A stretch of DNA of 64,000 nt, taken from Saccharothrix longispora (GTDB taxonomy: Bacteria; Actinomycetota; Actinomycetes; Mycobacteriales; Pseudonocardiaceae). Every line of letters begins with the position of its first letter. Position 1 is the stretch's first letter. Of the stretch, positions 18,899 through 25,996 are shown one piece after another. The translations under genes were made by a program, and so were the position numbers. The notes beneath the pieces are model-generated. The model was not told where the DNA came from and made no database searches. It was given only the letters and a program-made list of their open reading frames with translations. The stretch is from the NCBI RefSeq assembly GCF_030852425.1, contig NZ_NSDM01000012.1, forward strand, positions 248,001 through 312,000, read 5' to 3'.

Positions 18899-20440
18899 AT
18901 GAGCCTGCGCCAGGTGTTGATCGCGTTGGGCGACCCGCTCGTCGAGGTGCAGGCCGCGCCGCACGGGCTGGAGGGCGACGTCCTCGACGTCGTGATCCTC
19001 GACCCCGACGACGTGCCGGACGTGCGGCCGGGTGATTTCGCACTCGTCGTCGGCGCACGCGGTCGCGCGGCGCTGCCACTGGTCAGGGCCGCCGGGGCCG
19101 GGGGCGCGGTGGCCGTGGCGGTCAAGGTGGACACACCCGCCCCGGTGCTGCGCCAGGCCGCCGCCGACGCCGGGGTCGCGCTGCTGGCGGTGCGCCCCGA
19201 AGTGCGGTGGGAACACCTCGAAGCGCTGGTCAGGGGCGTCGTGCAGACCGCGAGGTCGAGCGCGGACGCGGGCGCGGTGGAGGTGCTCGGCGACCTGTTC
19301 GGGCTCGCCCAGACCATCGCGTCGCTGACCGGCGGCATCGTGAGCATCGAGGACACCGCGAGCCGCGTGCTGGCCTACTCGCGCTCCTCCGACGAGGTCG
19401 ACGAGCTGCGCCGGCTGTCCATCCTCGGCCGCCAGGGGCCCGAGCCGTACCTGTCGATGCTCCGCGACTGGGGCGTCTACCAGCGGCTCCGGTCGGGCGA
19501 GGAGGTCGTGCGCATCGACGAGCGCCCCGATCTGGGCATCCGCCGCCGCATCGCGGTGGGCGTCCACGCGGGTGCGCAGCCGCTCGGCACGATCTGGGTG
19601 CAGGAGGGCGAGACGCCGCTGACCGAGGAGTCCGAGCGGGCGCTGCTCGGCGCGGCCCGCGTCACCGCCCTGCACCTCGTGCAGCAGCGGGAGCCGGCGG
19701 CGGCGTTCCGGGAGAACCTGCTGGCCTCGCTGCTCGACGGCCGGATGGACGCCGGGTCGATCGCCGAGCAGATCGGCGCCGACCCCGACCGGCCCGCCGC
19801 CGTGGTGGTGTTCGCGCTGCGCGGCCAGGAGCACGCCGACCGCACCCAGCACGAGCTGCGCCGCACCGAGATGACCAGCCTGATCTCCGTGCACGCCGCC
19901 GCCTACCGCCGCATGGCCCTGGTGAGCAGGCAGAACGGCCGCACCTACGCCCTGCTGCCGGACCTGCCGCCGAAGGCGCCGCTGCTCGCGCTGACCCGGG
20001 AGATCGTGGCCGCGGCGCGGCGGCACATGGGGCTGGTGGTGCAGGCCGCCGTCGGCCGCACGGTGCCCGTGGTGGACGAGGTGATGCTCTCCCGGGCCGA
20101 GGCCGACCGCGTGCTGGACGCCATGGCGCGCGACCTCGACGCCGAGGTGGCGACCCTGGCGGACGTGCGGTCGCGGGTGCTGGTCAGCGAGACCCTGGCG
20201 CTGCTCGCCGAGCACCCGCGCATCCGCGACCCGCGCCTGGACCTGCTGGACGCGGACCTGGCCAGGTCCCTGCTGACCTACCTCGACGAGTTCGGCGACG
20301 TGCGCACCGCGGCGGCCCGGCTGCACGTGCACCCGAACACGCTGCGGTACCGGGTGCGCCGCGCCGCGGAGGTCGGCGGGTTCGACCTGGACGACCCGCT
20401 GCTGCGGTTGTTCGCACAGCTGCAACTCAGGCTGACCTGA
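18899..20440 (+). CDS. PucR/CdaR-family regulator, probable activator of proline catabolism
   Basis: 513 residues. The N-terminal region (MSLRQVLIALGDPLVEVQAAPHG...) matches the PucR sensory domain, the middle carries a GAF-like/CdaR segment (IVSIEDTASRVLAYSR), and the C-terminus has the HTH_30 motif FGDVRTAAARLHVHPNTLRYRVRRAAE. PucR-type activators next to pruAB are the known arrangement in mycobacteria and other actinobacteria, so it likely senses proline or P5C and activates pruA. The ATG at 18899 lies after a purine-rich GGGTGGGGCGG. A GTG at 18869 is an alternative start. Confidence 0.9.
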   Translation: MSLRQVLIALGDPLVEVQAAPHGLEGDVLDVVILDPDDVPDVRPGDFALVVGARGRAALPLVRAAGAGGAVAVAVKVDTPAPVLRQAAADAGVALLAVRPEVRWEHLEALVRGVVQTARSSADAGAVEVLGDLFGLAQTIASLTGGIVSIEDTASRVLAYSRSSDEVDELRRLSILGRQGPEPYLSMLRDWGVYQRLRSGEEVVRIDERPDLGIRRRIAVGVHAGAQPLGTIWVQEGETPLTEESERALLGAARVTALHLVQQREPAAAFRENLLASLLDGRMDAGSIAEQIGADPDRPAAVVVFALRGQEHADRTQHELRRTEMTSLISVHAAAYRRMALVSRQNGRTYALLPDLPPKAPLLALTREIVAAARRHMGLVVQAAVGRTVPVVDEVMLSRAEADRVLDAMARDLDAEVATLADVRSRVLVSETLALLAEHPRIRDPRLDLLDADLARSLLTYLDEFGDVRTAAARLHVHPNTLRYRVRRAAEVGGFDLDDPLLRLFAQLQLRLT

Positions 20441-20459
20441 GGAACGCGCGCCCGCGCCG

Positions 20460-20465
20460 TACCCT
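20460..20465 (+). promoter_or_regulatory. -10 hexamer, leaderless
   Basis: TACCCT, 7 nt before the GTG at 20473. Confidence 0.45.
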
Positions 20466-20472
20466 GACAGGG

Positions 20473-21507
20473 GTGAGCACCCAAGCCCGCGGCAGCGACT
20501 TCGCCGAGTTGTCCAGGTTGGTCAAGCAGCAAGGTCTGCTGGACCGGCGCGTCGGTTTCTACGTCCTGTACCTGGTAGGCGTGCTGTGCGCCTTGGCACT
20601 GACCGTGGCCGCCATGGTGCTGATCGGTGACTCGTGGTGGCAGCTGGCCGTCGCGGTCGTCCTCGCCGTCGTCTTCACCCAGATCGCGTTCCTCGGCCAC
20701 GACGCCGGACACCGGCAGGTGTTCGCCGACGGCCGGGCGAACCACACCACCGGCCTGTTGCTGGGCAACCTCCTCGTCGGCGTGGGCTTCGGCTGGTGGA
20801 TGGGCAAGCACAGCCGCCACCACGCCAACCCCAACCACGAGGACGAGGACCCGGACGTCGACATCGCCGTCCTCGCGTTCAGCGCCGAACAGGCCCAGCG
20901 CAAGCGCGGCTTCTTCCGCTGGGTCGTCAAGCACCAGGCGTGGCTGTTCTTCCCCCTGCTCCTCCTCGAGGGCTTCAGCCTGCACGTCATCAGCACGGCC
21001 GCCGCGGTGCGCCGCGAGGTCAAGGGCTGGAAGCTGGAGCTGGTGCTGCTGGCCGTGCACTTCGCCGGCTACCTGACGATCGTGTTCGTGGTGATGTCGC
21101 CCGGCAAGGCCCTGGCGTTCATCGCGATCCACCAGGGCCTCTTCGGCGTGTACATGGGCATCTCGTTCGCGCCGAACCACAAGGGCATGCCGGTGCTCCA
21201 GGCCGGCCACCAGCTGGACTTCCTGCGCAAGCAGGTGCTGACCTCCCGCAACGTCAAGGGCGGCTGGTTCACCGACATCCTGCTCGGCGGCCTGAACTAC
21301 CAGATCGAGCACCACCTGTTCCCGAACATGCCGCGACCGCACCTGCGGCACGCGCAGGCGCTGGTCCGCGAGTTCTGCGAGCGCCACTCGGTGTCCTACG
21401 CCGAGTGCGGCCTGTTCAGGTCCTACGGGTACGTGCTGAGCTACCTGCACGAGGCGGGAGCTGGATTGCGCGGTGCAGGAAAGCTCGCTCCAGCAGGCTC
21501 CAGGTAG
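20473..21507 (+). CDS. Membrane fatty acid desaturase
   Basis: 344-residue di-iron acyl desaturase of the FA_desaturase family. The three histidine boxes are HDAGH (residues 76-80), HSRHH (113-117) and EHHLFP (279-284), with four or so membrane segments between them. The GTG at 20473 has TACCCT 7 nt upstream, and the reading frame further upstream belongs to the PucR gene in another frame. The last 92 bp overlap the 3' end of the convergent YidC-like gene, encoding a poorly conserved tail after the last recognisable desaturase residues. Regioselectivity cannot be deduced. Confidence 0.92.
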   Translation: MSTQARGSDFAELSRLVKQQGLLDRRVGFYVLYLVGVLCALALTVAAMVLIGDSWWQLAVAVVLAVVFTQIAFLGHDAGHRQVFADGRANHTTGLLLGNLLVGVGFGWWMGKHSRHHANPNHEDEDPDVDIAVLAFSAEQAQRKRGFFRWVVKHQAWLFFPLLLLEGFSLHVISTAAAVRREVKGWKLELVLLAVHFAGYLTIVFVVMSPGKALAFIAIHQGLFGVYMGISFAPNHKGMPVLQAGHQLDFLRKQVLTSRNVKGGWFTDILLGGLNYQIEHHLFPNMPRPHLRHAQALVREFCERHSVSYAECGLFRSYGYVLSYLHEAGAGLRGAGKLAPAGSR

Positions 21508-22084
21508 TGCCGACCGCCAGGTAGATCCCGGCGGCCAGCGGCAGCACGGCGGCGACGAGCACCGTGCCGAACGGCAGGAGCCGCAGCAGCCCGGCGAAGG
21601 GCGGCTGCGGCCCTCCCGACCTCGCGGCCACCGCGGCCTGCCACCGCGAGGTGGCGAACGCCACCACCGCGAGCAGCGCGAACAGGCCCAGGAACACCGG
21701 CGTGTGCGTCCACGTGCCGAACCAGTGCGCACCCAGCGGCGCGCCGAGCAGCGTGCCGTCGAGCAGCGGGTTCGGCGTGGTGACCAGGCGGTACACCAGC
21801 ATGAAGAACGGCGCCTGCACGAGCGCCGGCAGGCAGCCCGCGAACAGCGGGGTGCCGTTCTCCCGGTACAGCTCCAGGGTCTTCTCCCGGAGCTTCACCT
21901 GGTCCTTCCCGTACCTGTCGGTGAGTTCCCGGATCTCGGGCGCGAGCGCGGCGCGGGCCTTCTCGCCGCGCACGGCGGCCCGGCTCAGCGGGTGGGTCAG
22001 CAGCCGGACGGCCGCGGTGAACAGGACGATGGCCAGGGCGGGCGTGGCGATCCCGGCCAGGGCAGAGCCCAGGGCGTGGAACAT
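21416..22084 (-). CDS. YidC/Oxa1-family membrane insertase paralogue
   Basis: 222 residues, about half the length of housekeeping YidC. It has the Oxa1 core: an N-terminal TM, the cytoplasmic hairpin with KARAALAPEIRELTDRYGKDQVKLREKTLELYRENG, then GCLPALVQAPFFMLVYRLV and two further TMs near residues 125-145 and 165-190. The C-terminus ends with a basic tail (ARTRRT). It is the last gene of a minus-strand series and follows DUF6412 by 37 bp, a pairing I recall from other Pseudonocardiales. It probably inserts or folds a subset of membrane proteins, separate from the rnpA-linked YidC. Confidence 0.87.
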   Translation of the reverse strand: MFHALGSALAGIATPALAIVLFTAAVRLLTHPLSRAAVRGEKARAALAPEIRELTDRYGKDQVKLREKTLELYRENGTPLFAGCLPALVQAPFFMLVYRLVTTPNPLLDGTLLGAPLGAHWFGTWTHTPVFLGLFALLAVVAFATSRWQAAVAARSGGPQPPFAGLLRLLPFGTVLVAAVLPLAAGIYLAVGTTWSLLERAFLHRAIQLPPRAGSSARTRRT

Positions 22085-22121
22085 CGGTCGAACTCCGTCT
22101 TCAGAGCAGGAGAAAGAGGAC

Positions 22122-22397
22122 TCAGGCGCTCAGGCCGAGTCCCGGTGCCCTGGGACGGGGACGCCCGGCGGCGTCGGGGTCGCGCAGCCGCAGGAACGCG
22201 GCGCGCAGCGACTTCTCGCGGATCGACAGCGACCGCACCCACGCGGGCGCGGCGCGCACCACCGGTGCGGCGGTGAGCAGCAGCACGACCACGGCCACCG
22301 CCGTGACGGCGGCGATCAGCTCGGTGGGGGAGTGCACGAGGGTGAGCGCCCAGAGCGCGGTCAGGCACAGCGCCAACAGCGGTCGCAGCCGGTCCAT
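22122..22397 (-). CDS. DUF6412 small membrane protein
   Basis: 91 residues. Two hydrophobic helices (LLALCLTALWALTLV and LIAAVTAVAVVVLLLTAA) precede a basic cytoplasmic tail containing SIREKSLRAAFLRLRDPDAAGRPRPR, the DUF6412 pattern. The ATG at 22397 sits 5 nt after GGAGGAGG. It is 15 bp after the kinase-like gene and 37 bp before the YidC paralogue, so an accessory role in that insertase is plausible. Biochemical function unknown. Confidence 0.83.
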   Translation of the reverse strand: MDRLRPLLALCLTALWALTLVHSPTELIAAVTAVAVVVLLLTAAPVVRAAPAWVRSLSIREKSLRAAFLRLRDPDAAGRPRPRAPGLGLSA

Positions 22398-22412
22398 GCC
22401 CACCTCCTCCGC

Positions 22413-23036
22413 TCACACCATACCGACGAGCGCGGGCCGCGCGGGGTGGTCGTAGCGCACCGTCACGTCGGCGTGCGGCTCGTACCCCGCGTACGCGGGC
22501 AGCGTCCACCGCTCCCCGTCCGGCACCTGCCGCTCCAGCGCGCCCGGCGACAGCCGCAGGTGCACGGTCAGCTCGGCGGGCAGCCACTTGTCCAGCAGCA
22601 GCGTGCCGTCGAGCAGCAGCACACCGCCCGCGCCGAGCACCACGTAGTCGGCGCGGCTGGCCCGGTCGGTCTCCGCGTTCCACAGCGACGGCAGCACCCG
22701 TCCCGACCCGCCGGGCTCCAGCGGGTCGAGCACCTCGCGGGTCAGGCCGCCCACGTCCAGCCACGAGTCGCGGAACGAGTCCGGGTCGTGCCGGCCGAAC
22801 TCCAGGCGCACGGACGCGGGCCGCAGGAAGTCGCCCGCCGAGACCCGCAGCACGGGCCTGCCGAGCGCGCGCAGCGGCTCGACCAGCGCGTCCGCCAGTC
22901 CGCCCGGCCTGGTGGGCGCGGCGCCGTCGACGATCACCCGGGACCAGGTGTCGCGGGGCAGCGCGTCGACCCGCGCGACCAGCTCGTCCACCAGGCCGCT
23001 CGGGGACAGGGGCGTGACCTTCAGCAGTCCTCCCAC
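22413..23036 (-). CDS. Uridine kinase-like protein with degenerate P-loop
   Basis: 207 residues. The layout (VIVDGAAPTRPGGLADALVEPLRALGRPVLRVSAGDFLRPASVRLEFGRHDPDSF, then LLDGTLLLDKWLPAELTVHLRL) follows uridine kinase/CoaA-like P-loop folds, but the Walker A glycine-lysine-threonine is absent. The base-binding and lid regions resemble proteins annotated as uridine kinase in actinomycetes. The GTG at 23036 gives a 16-bp overlap with the DUF402 gene; no ATG is available. With the P-loop lost, kinase activity is doubtful. Confidence 0.72.
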   Translation of the reverse strand: MGGLLKVTPLSPSGLVDELVARVDALPRDTWSRVIVDGAAPTRPGGLADALVEPLRALGRPVLRVSAGDFLRPASVRLEFGRHDPDSFRDSWLDVGGLTREVLDPLEPGGSGRVLPSLWNAETDRASRADYVVLGAGGVLLLDGTLLLDKWLPAELTVHLRLSPGALERQVPDGERWTLPAYAGYEPHADVTVRYDHPARPALVGMV

Positions 23037-23611
23037 CCCTCGGGCAGCGCGGGCGCCGGCCACGCCGGGTCGGGCGCCCAGTCGCCCCACGCCGGGTCCC
23101 ACCACGTCGTGCCCGCGGTGAGCATGGCCGCCACCTCCTCGGCGGTGCGGCCGATCGCCTCGGCCTCCGCCGCGTCGTACCTGCCCTCGGCGACGTACCG
23201 CTCGAACTCGTCGCGGTCCAGCTCTCGCCAGTCGTCGTCGACCGGCAGCCAGAAGTCCAGCGCGTGGTCGAGCGTGTCGAAGCCCCGCGCGGTGCGGTGG
23301 AACGGGGCCTGGAGGTTGAGGTAGAACCCGGCGAACCGGCGGTCCTCGCCCTGCCAGAACAGGTCGACGGAGTAGGCGTCGCCCGGCCGGTGCAGCTGGA
23401 GCCTGCCGTGGCCGCGCCAGTGCGTGCGGCCCAGTGCGCGCCAGTGGTGCGGTCGCGGGTGCGGCGGGTAGCCGATCCCGGTGTCCGGCACCGTGAACAC
23501 GACCAGCAGGTCCGGTCCGTCGAGCACCACGCGCGTCGGCGTGACCGACCACGGCCGGCCGTGCAGCACCTCGCGGCGCAGCGCCACGTCCCCCGGTGCG
23601 AAGTACCCCAT
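23021..23611 (-). CDS. DUF402 domain protein (possible nucleoside phosphate phosphatase)
   Basis: 196 residues. The core TGIGYPPHPRPHHWRALGRTHWRGHGRLQLHRPGDAYSVDLFW through GFYLNLQAPFHRTARGFDTLDHALDFWLPVDDDWRELDRDEFE matches DUF402, whose characterised members (FomD and related Ntdp proteins) hydrolyse nucleoside di/triphosphates or CMP adducts using metal ions; the paired acidic residues DTLDHALD and DDDW fit metal binding. Its stop lies inside the start region of the kinase-like gene, so the two are probably co-translated. It starts 21 bp after the MocR regulator gene. Confidence 0.84.
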   Translation of the reverse strand: MGYFAPGDVALRREVLHGRPWSVTPTRVVLDGPDLLVVFTVPDTGIGYPPHPRPHHWRALGRTHWRGHGRLQLHRPGDAYSVDLFWQGEDRRFAGFYLNLQAPFHRTARGFDTLDHALDFWLPVDDDWRELDRDEFERYVAEGRYDAAEAEAIGRTAEEVAAMLTAGTTWWDPAWGDWAPDPAWPAPALPEGWEDC

Positions 23612-23632
23612 GCGATCCAGCGTAGGACGCCG

Positions 23633-24904
23633 CTACACCGCCATCACCGGCAGGACGGCCACCCCGTGCCGCAGCGCGACCTGCGTGTACGAGGCCGCGT
23701 CACCCCGGGGCAGCCGCACCCACAGCGTCTGGCCGCCCGGCGCCGGGTCGAACGCCCAGTCGGGCGGCTCCCGGCGCAGCCCGGCGGCGAGGTGGTCGTG
23801 CCGCTCCCGCAGCAGCGCCACCCGGCGGTCGCGCACCGCGTCGAAGCCGGTCAGCAGCTCGGCCGCCGCGAGCTGGTCGAGCACCGACCCGCCCAGGTCG
23901 TGCACGGCCCGGAACCGGGCCAGCCGCTCCACCAGCGCGGGCCGCGCGCGCACCCAGCCGGTGCGCAGCCCGCCCCACACCACCTTGCTCAGCGAGCCGA
24001 CGGTGATCACCTCCGGCGCGTGCGCGGCGGTGGCCTCGACGGGCCCGGCGAAGGCGAGTTCGGCGAGCACGTCGTCCACGACCAGCGGCACCCCGGCCCC
24101 GACCGCGGCACGCGCCAGCCGCCGCCGCTCCAGGGCGGGCATCGTGGTGCCGACCGGGTTCTGCACGGCGGGCATGACGTAGGCGAGCGCGGGCCGGTGC
24201 CGGGTGAGCGCGTCGGCGAACGCCACCCCGTCGCCGGCGGGGGAGTGCCGGACGACCGCGGCGGCCTCCCGGAGCAGGTCGAGCGCGCCGGGGTACGTCG
24301 GTGCCTCCACCAGCACCTCGTCACCCGGTGCGACCAGTGCCCTGACCAGCAGCGCGAGCGCCTGCTGCGCGCCCGTCGCGACCAGGACGTGCGCCGGGGT
24401 CGTCGGCACGCCCAGCGCGGTGTACCGGGCGGCCAGGGCGGCGCGCAGCTCCGGTTGGCCCAGCGGGTGGTGGCCCAGGTCGGGTCCGCCGAGCCGGTCG
24501 AGCGCGCGGCGGTGGGCCTCGACGTACTCCGGCGGCGCCCACAGCGGGCCCGCGCAGGCCGGCTGGAGGACGCCGTCCGGCGGTTCCAGCAGGTTGACGA
24601 ACATCGGGTTGGCGGTCCGTCGCGGGCCGCGTCCACCGCCGGGCGCCACCCACGTGCCGCTGCCCCGCCGCCGGACCAGCCTGCCCTCCTCGCGCAGCAG
24701 GTCGTAGGCGGCGACCACGGTCGTGCGGCCGACCGCGAGCCCGGCCGCCGGCGCCCGGTCCGGCGGCAGCGGCGTGCCCGCGGGCAACCGGCCCTCGTCC
24801 ACCAGCTCGCGCAGGCGGCAGGCCAGCAGCAGGTGCAGCGGGCCCCGACCCGCCGACCAGCGGCCGAGCCGCCCCGCCGGGTCGTCCACCGGTATCGGCC
24901 TCAT
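23633..24904 (-). CDS. MocR/GntR-family regulator with aminotransferase domain
   Basis: 423 residues. An N-terminal GntR winged helix (RLRELVDEGRLPAGTPLPPDR to RTTVVAAYDLLREEGRLVRRRGSGTWV) is fused to a fold-type-I PLP aminotransferase domain with ATGAQQALALLVRAL, MPAVQNPVGTTM, VVDDVLAELAF and the PLP lysine in SLSKVVWGGLRTGW. MocR proteins use PLP or an aminated ligand as effector and usually control a divergent or nearby gene. Here the divergent neighbour is the cystathionine gamma-synthase-like gene, 63 bp away. The ATG at 24904 starts directly with the winged-helix leader. Confidence 0.92.
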   Translation of the reverse strand: MRPIPVDDPAGRLGRWSAGRGPLHLLLACRLRELVDEGRLPAGTPLPPDRAPAAGLAVGRTTVVAAYDLLREEGRLVRRRGSGTWVAPGGGRGPRRTANPMFVNLLEPPDGVLQPACAGPLWAPPEYVEAHRRALDRLGGPDLGHHPLGQPELRAALAARYTALGVPTTPAHVLVATGAQQALALLVRALVAPGDEVLVEAPTYPGALDLLREAAAVVRHSPAGDGVAFADALTRHRPALAYVMPAVQNPVGTTMPALERRRLARAAVGAGVPLVVDDVLAELAFAGPVEATAAHAPEVITVGSLSKVVWGGLRTGWVRARPALVERLARFRAVHDLGGSVLDQLAAAELLTGFDAVRDRRVALLRERHDHLAAGLRREPPDWAFDPAPGGQTLWVRLPRGDAASYTQVALRHGVAVLPVMAV

Positions 24905-24930
24905 CGGCGGACCAACCCAGCGGTATTGGC
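24891..24930. promoter_or_regulatory. Direct repeats GGTATYGGC, probable MocR site
   Basis: GGTATCGGC at 24891-24899 and GGTATTGGC at 24922-24930 are direct repeats 31 bp apart (about three helical turns). The first lies inside the MocR start region. MocR regulators typically bind direct repeats. Confidence 0.4.
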
Positions 24931-24955
24931 GCTGTCGCCCCGACCCGCCGGCCAG

Positions 24956-24961
24956 CACGAT
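24956..24961 (+). promoter_or_regulatory. -10-like hexamer, leaderless
   Basis: CACGAT, 6 nt before the ATG at 24968. Confidence 0.35.
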
Positions 24962-24967
24962 CGGCAC

Positions 24968-25993
24968 ATGCGACCGGAGACCCGCCTCGTGCGCACCGGA
25001 ATCCCCCGACCCGCCGGCACGCCCCTGACCGTGCCCCTGTACCAGACCTCCGGGTTCTCGTTCGACGACCTGGAGACCTTCGCCGACGGCATGGGCAGGC
25101 CGGACGGCGCGTTCGTCTACACCCGGATGGGCAACCCGACCGTGCGCGTGCTGGAGGACGCGGTCGCGGACCTGGAGGGCGGTGCGGCCGGGCTGGCCGC
25201 CGCCTCCGGCATGGGCGCCATCGGCAGCGTGCTGCACGGCGTGCTGCGGACCGGCGACCACGTGGTCGCCCAGCGCGACCTGTACGGCGGCACGCACGCG
25301 CTGCTGCGCGACCTGGCGGAGCGGTGGGGCGTCACGGTCACCCGCGTGTCCGGGCACGACCCCGACGAGCTGCGCGCCGCGCTGGGCCCGCGCACCCGGC
25401 TGCTGTACCTGGAGACGATCGCCAACCCCACCGGGCACGTCAGCGACCTGGCGGCGCTGGCCGCCGTGGCGCGCGAGGCGGGCGTCCTCGTCGCCGTGGA
25501 CAACACCTTCGCCACGCCCCTGCTGTGCCGCCCGCTCGAGCACGGCGCGGACGTGGTGGTCCACTCGACCACGAAGTACCTGGCGGGCCACAGCGACGTC
25601 ATCGGCGGGCTCACCGTGTTCGCCGACGCCGCGCTCCACCGCGAGGTGTGGGAGCACGCCGTGTCGGCGGTGCACTGGCCGGGGCTGCCCGACCAGCCCG
25701 GCCACGAGGTGGCCGGCCGCCTGCTGTCCGGGTGCGGCGGCACGTTCTCGTTCGACCTCGTCGGCGGTCGCGCGGCCGGGGAGGCGTTCGTCGGCGCGCT
25801 GCGGCTGGTGAAGCCGGCGCCGTCGCTGGGCGGCACCGAGACCCTGGTGCTGCACCCGGCGCGCACGTCGCACCGCCGGCTGGACGAGGCCGAGCTGCGG
25901 GAGGCGGGCATCGCGGGCGGCACGATCAGGCTCTCCGCGGGCGTCGAGCACGTCGACGACCTCTGGGACGACCTGGCGAACGCCCTCCCGTAG
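24968..25993 (+). CDS. Cystathionine gamma-synthase/lyase family protein with internal deletion
   Basis: 341-residue PLP enzyme of the Cys/Met metabolism family. Seen: VPLYQTSGFSF, YTRMGNPTVRVLEDAVADLEGG, LYLETIANPTGHV, DNTFATPLLCRP and the PLP lysine in HSTTKYLAGHSDVIGG. Right after HREVWEHA the protein jumps to VSAVHWPGLP. About 44 residues normally found here, including the SPFDSWxxLRGLKTLxxR stretch, are absent. The frame is intact and the length is ~44 short of the usual 380-390. The end (LGGTETLVLHPARTSH) is normal. Activity is doubtful. It is divergent from a MocR regulator and converges on the GAF regulator with a 3-bp gap. Confidence 0.85.
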   Translation: MRPETRLVRTGIPRPAGTPLTVPLYQTSGFSFDDLETFADGMGRPDGAFVYTRMGNPTVRVLEDAVADLEGGAAGLAAASGMGAIGSVLHGVLRTGDHVVAQRDLYGGTHALLRDLAERWGVTVTRVSGHDPDELRAALGPRTRLLYLETIANPTGHVSDLAALAAVAREAGVLVAVDNTFATPLLCRPLEHGADVVVHSTTKYLAGHSDVIGGLTVFADAALHREVWEHAVSAVHWPGLPDQPGHEVAGRLLSGCGGTFSFDLVGGRAAGEAFVGALRLVKPAPSLGGTETLVLHPARTSHRRLDEAELREAGIAGGTIRLSAGVEHVDDLWDDLANALP

Positions 25994-25996
25994 GGC

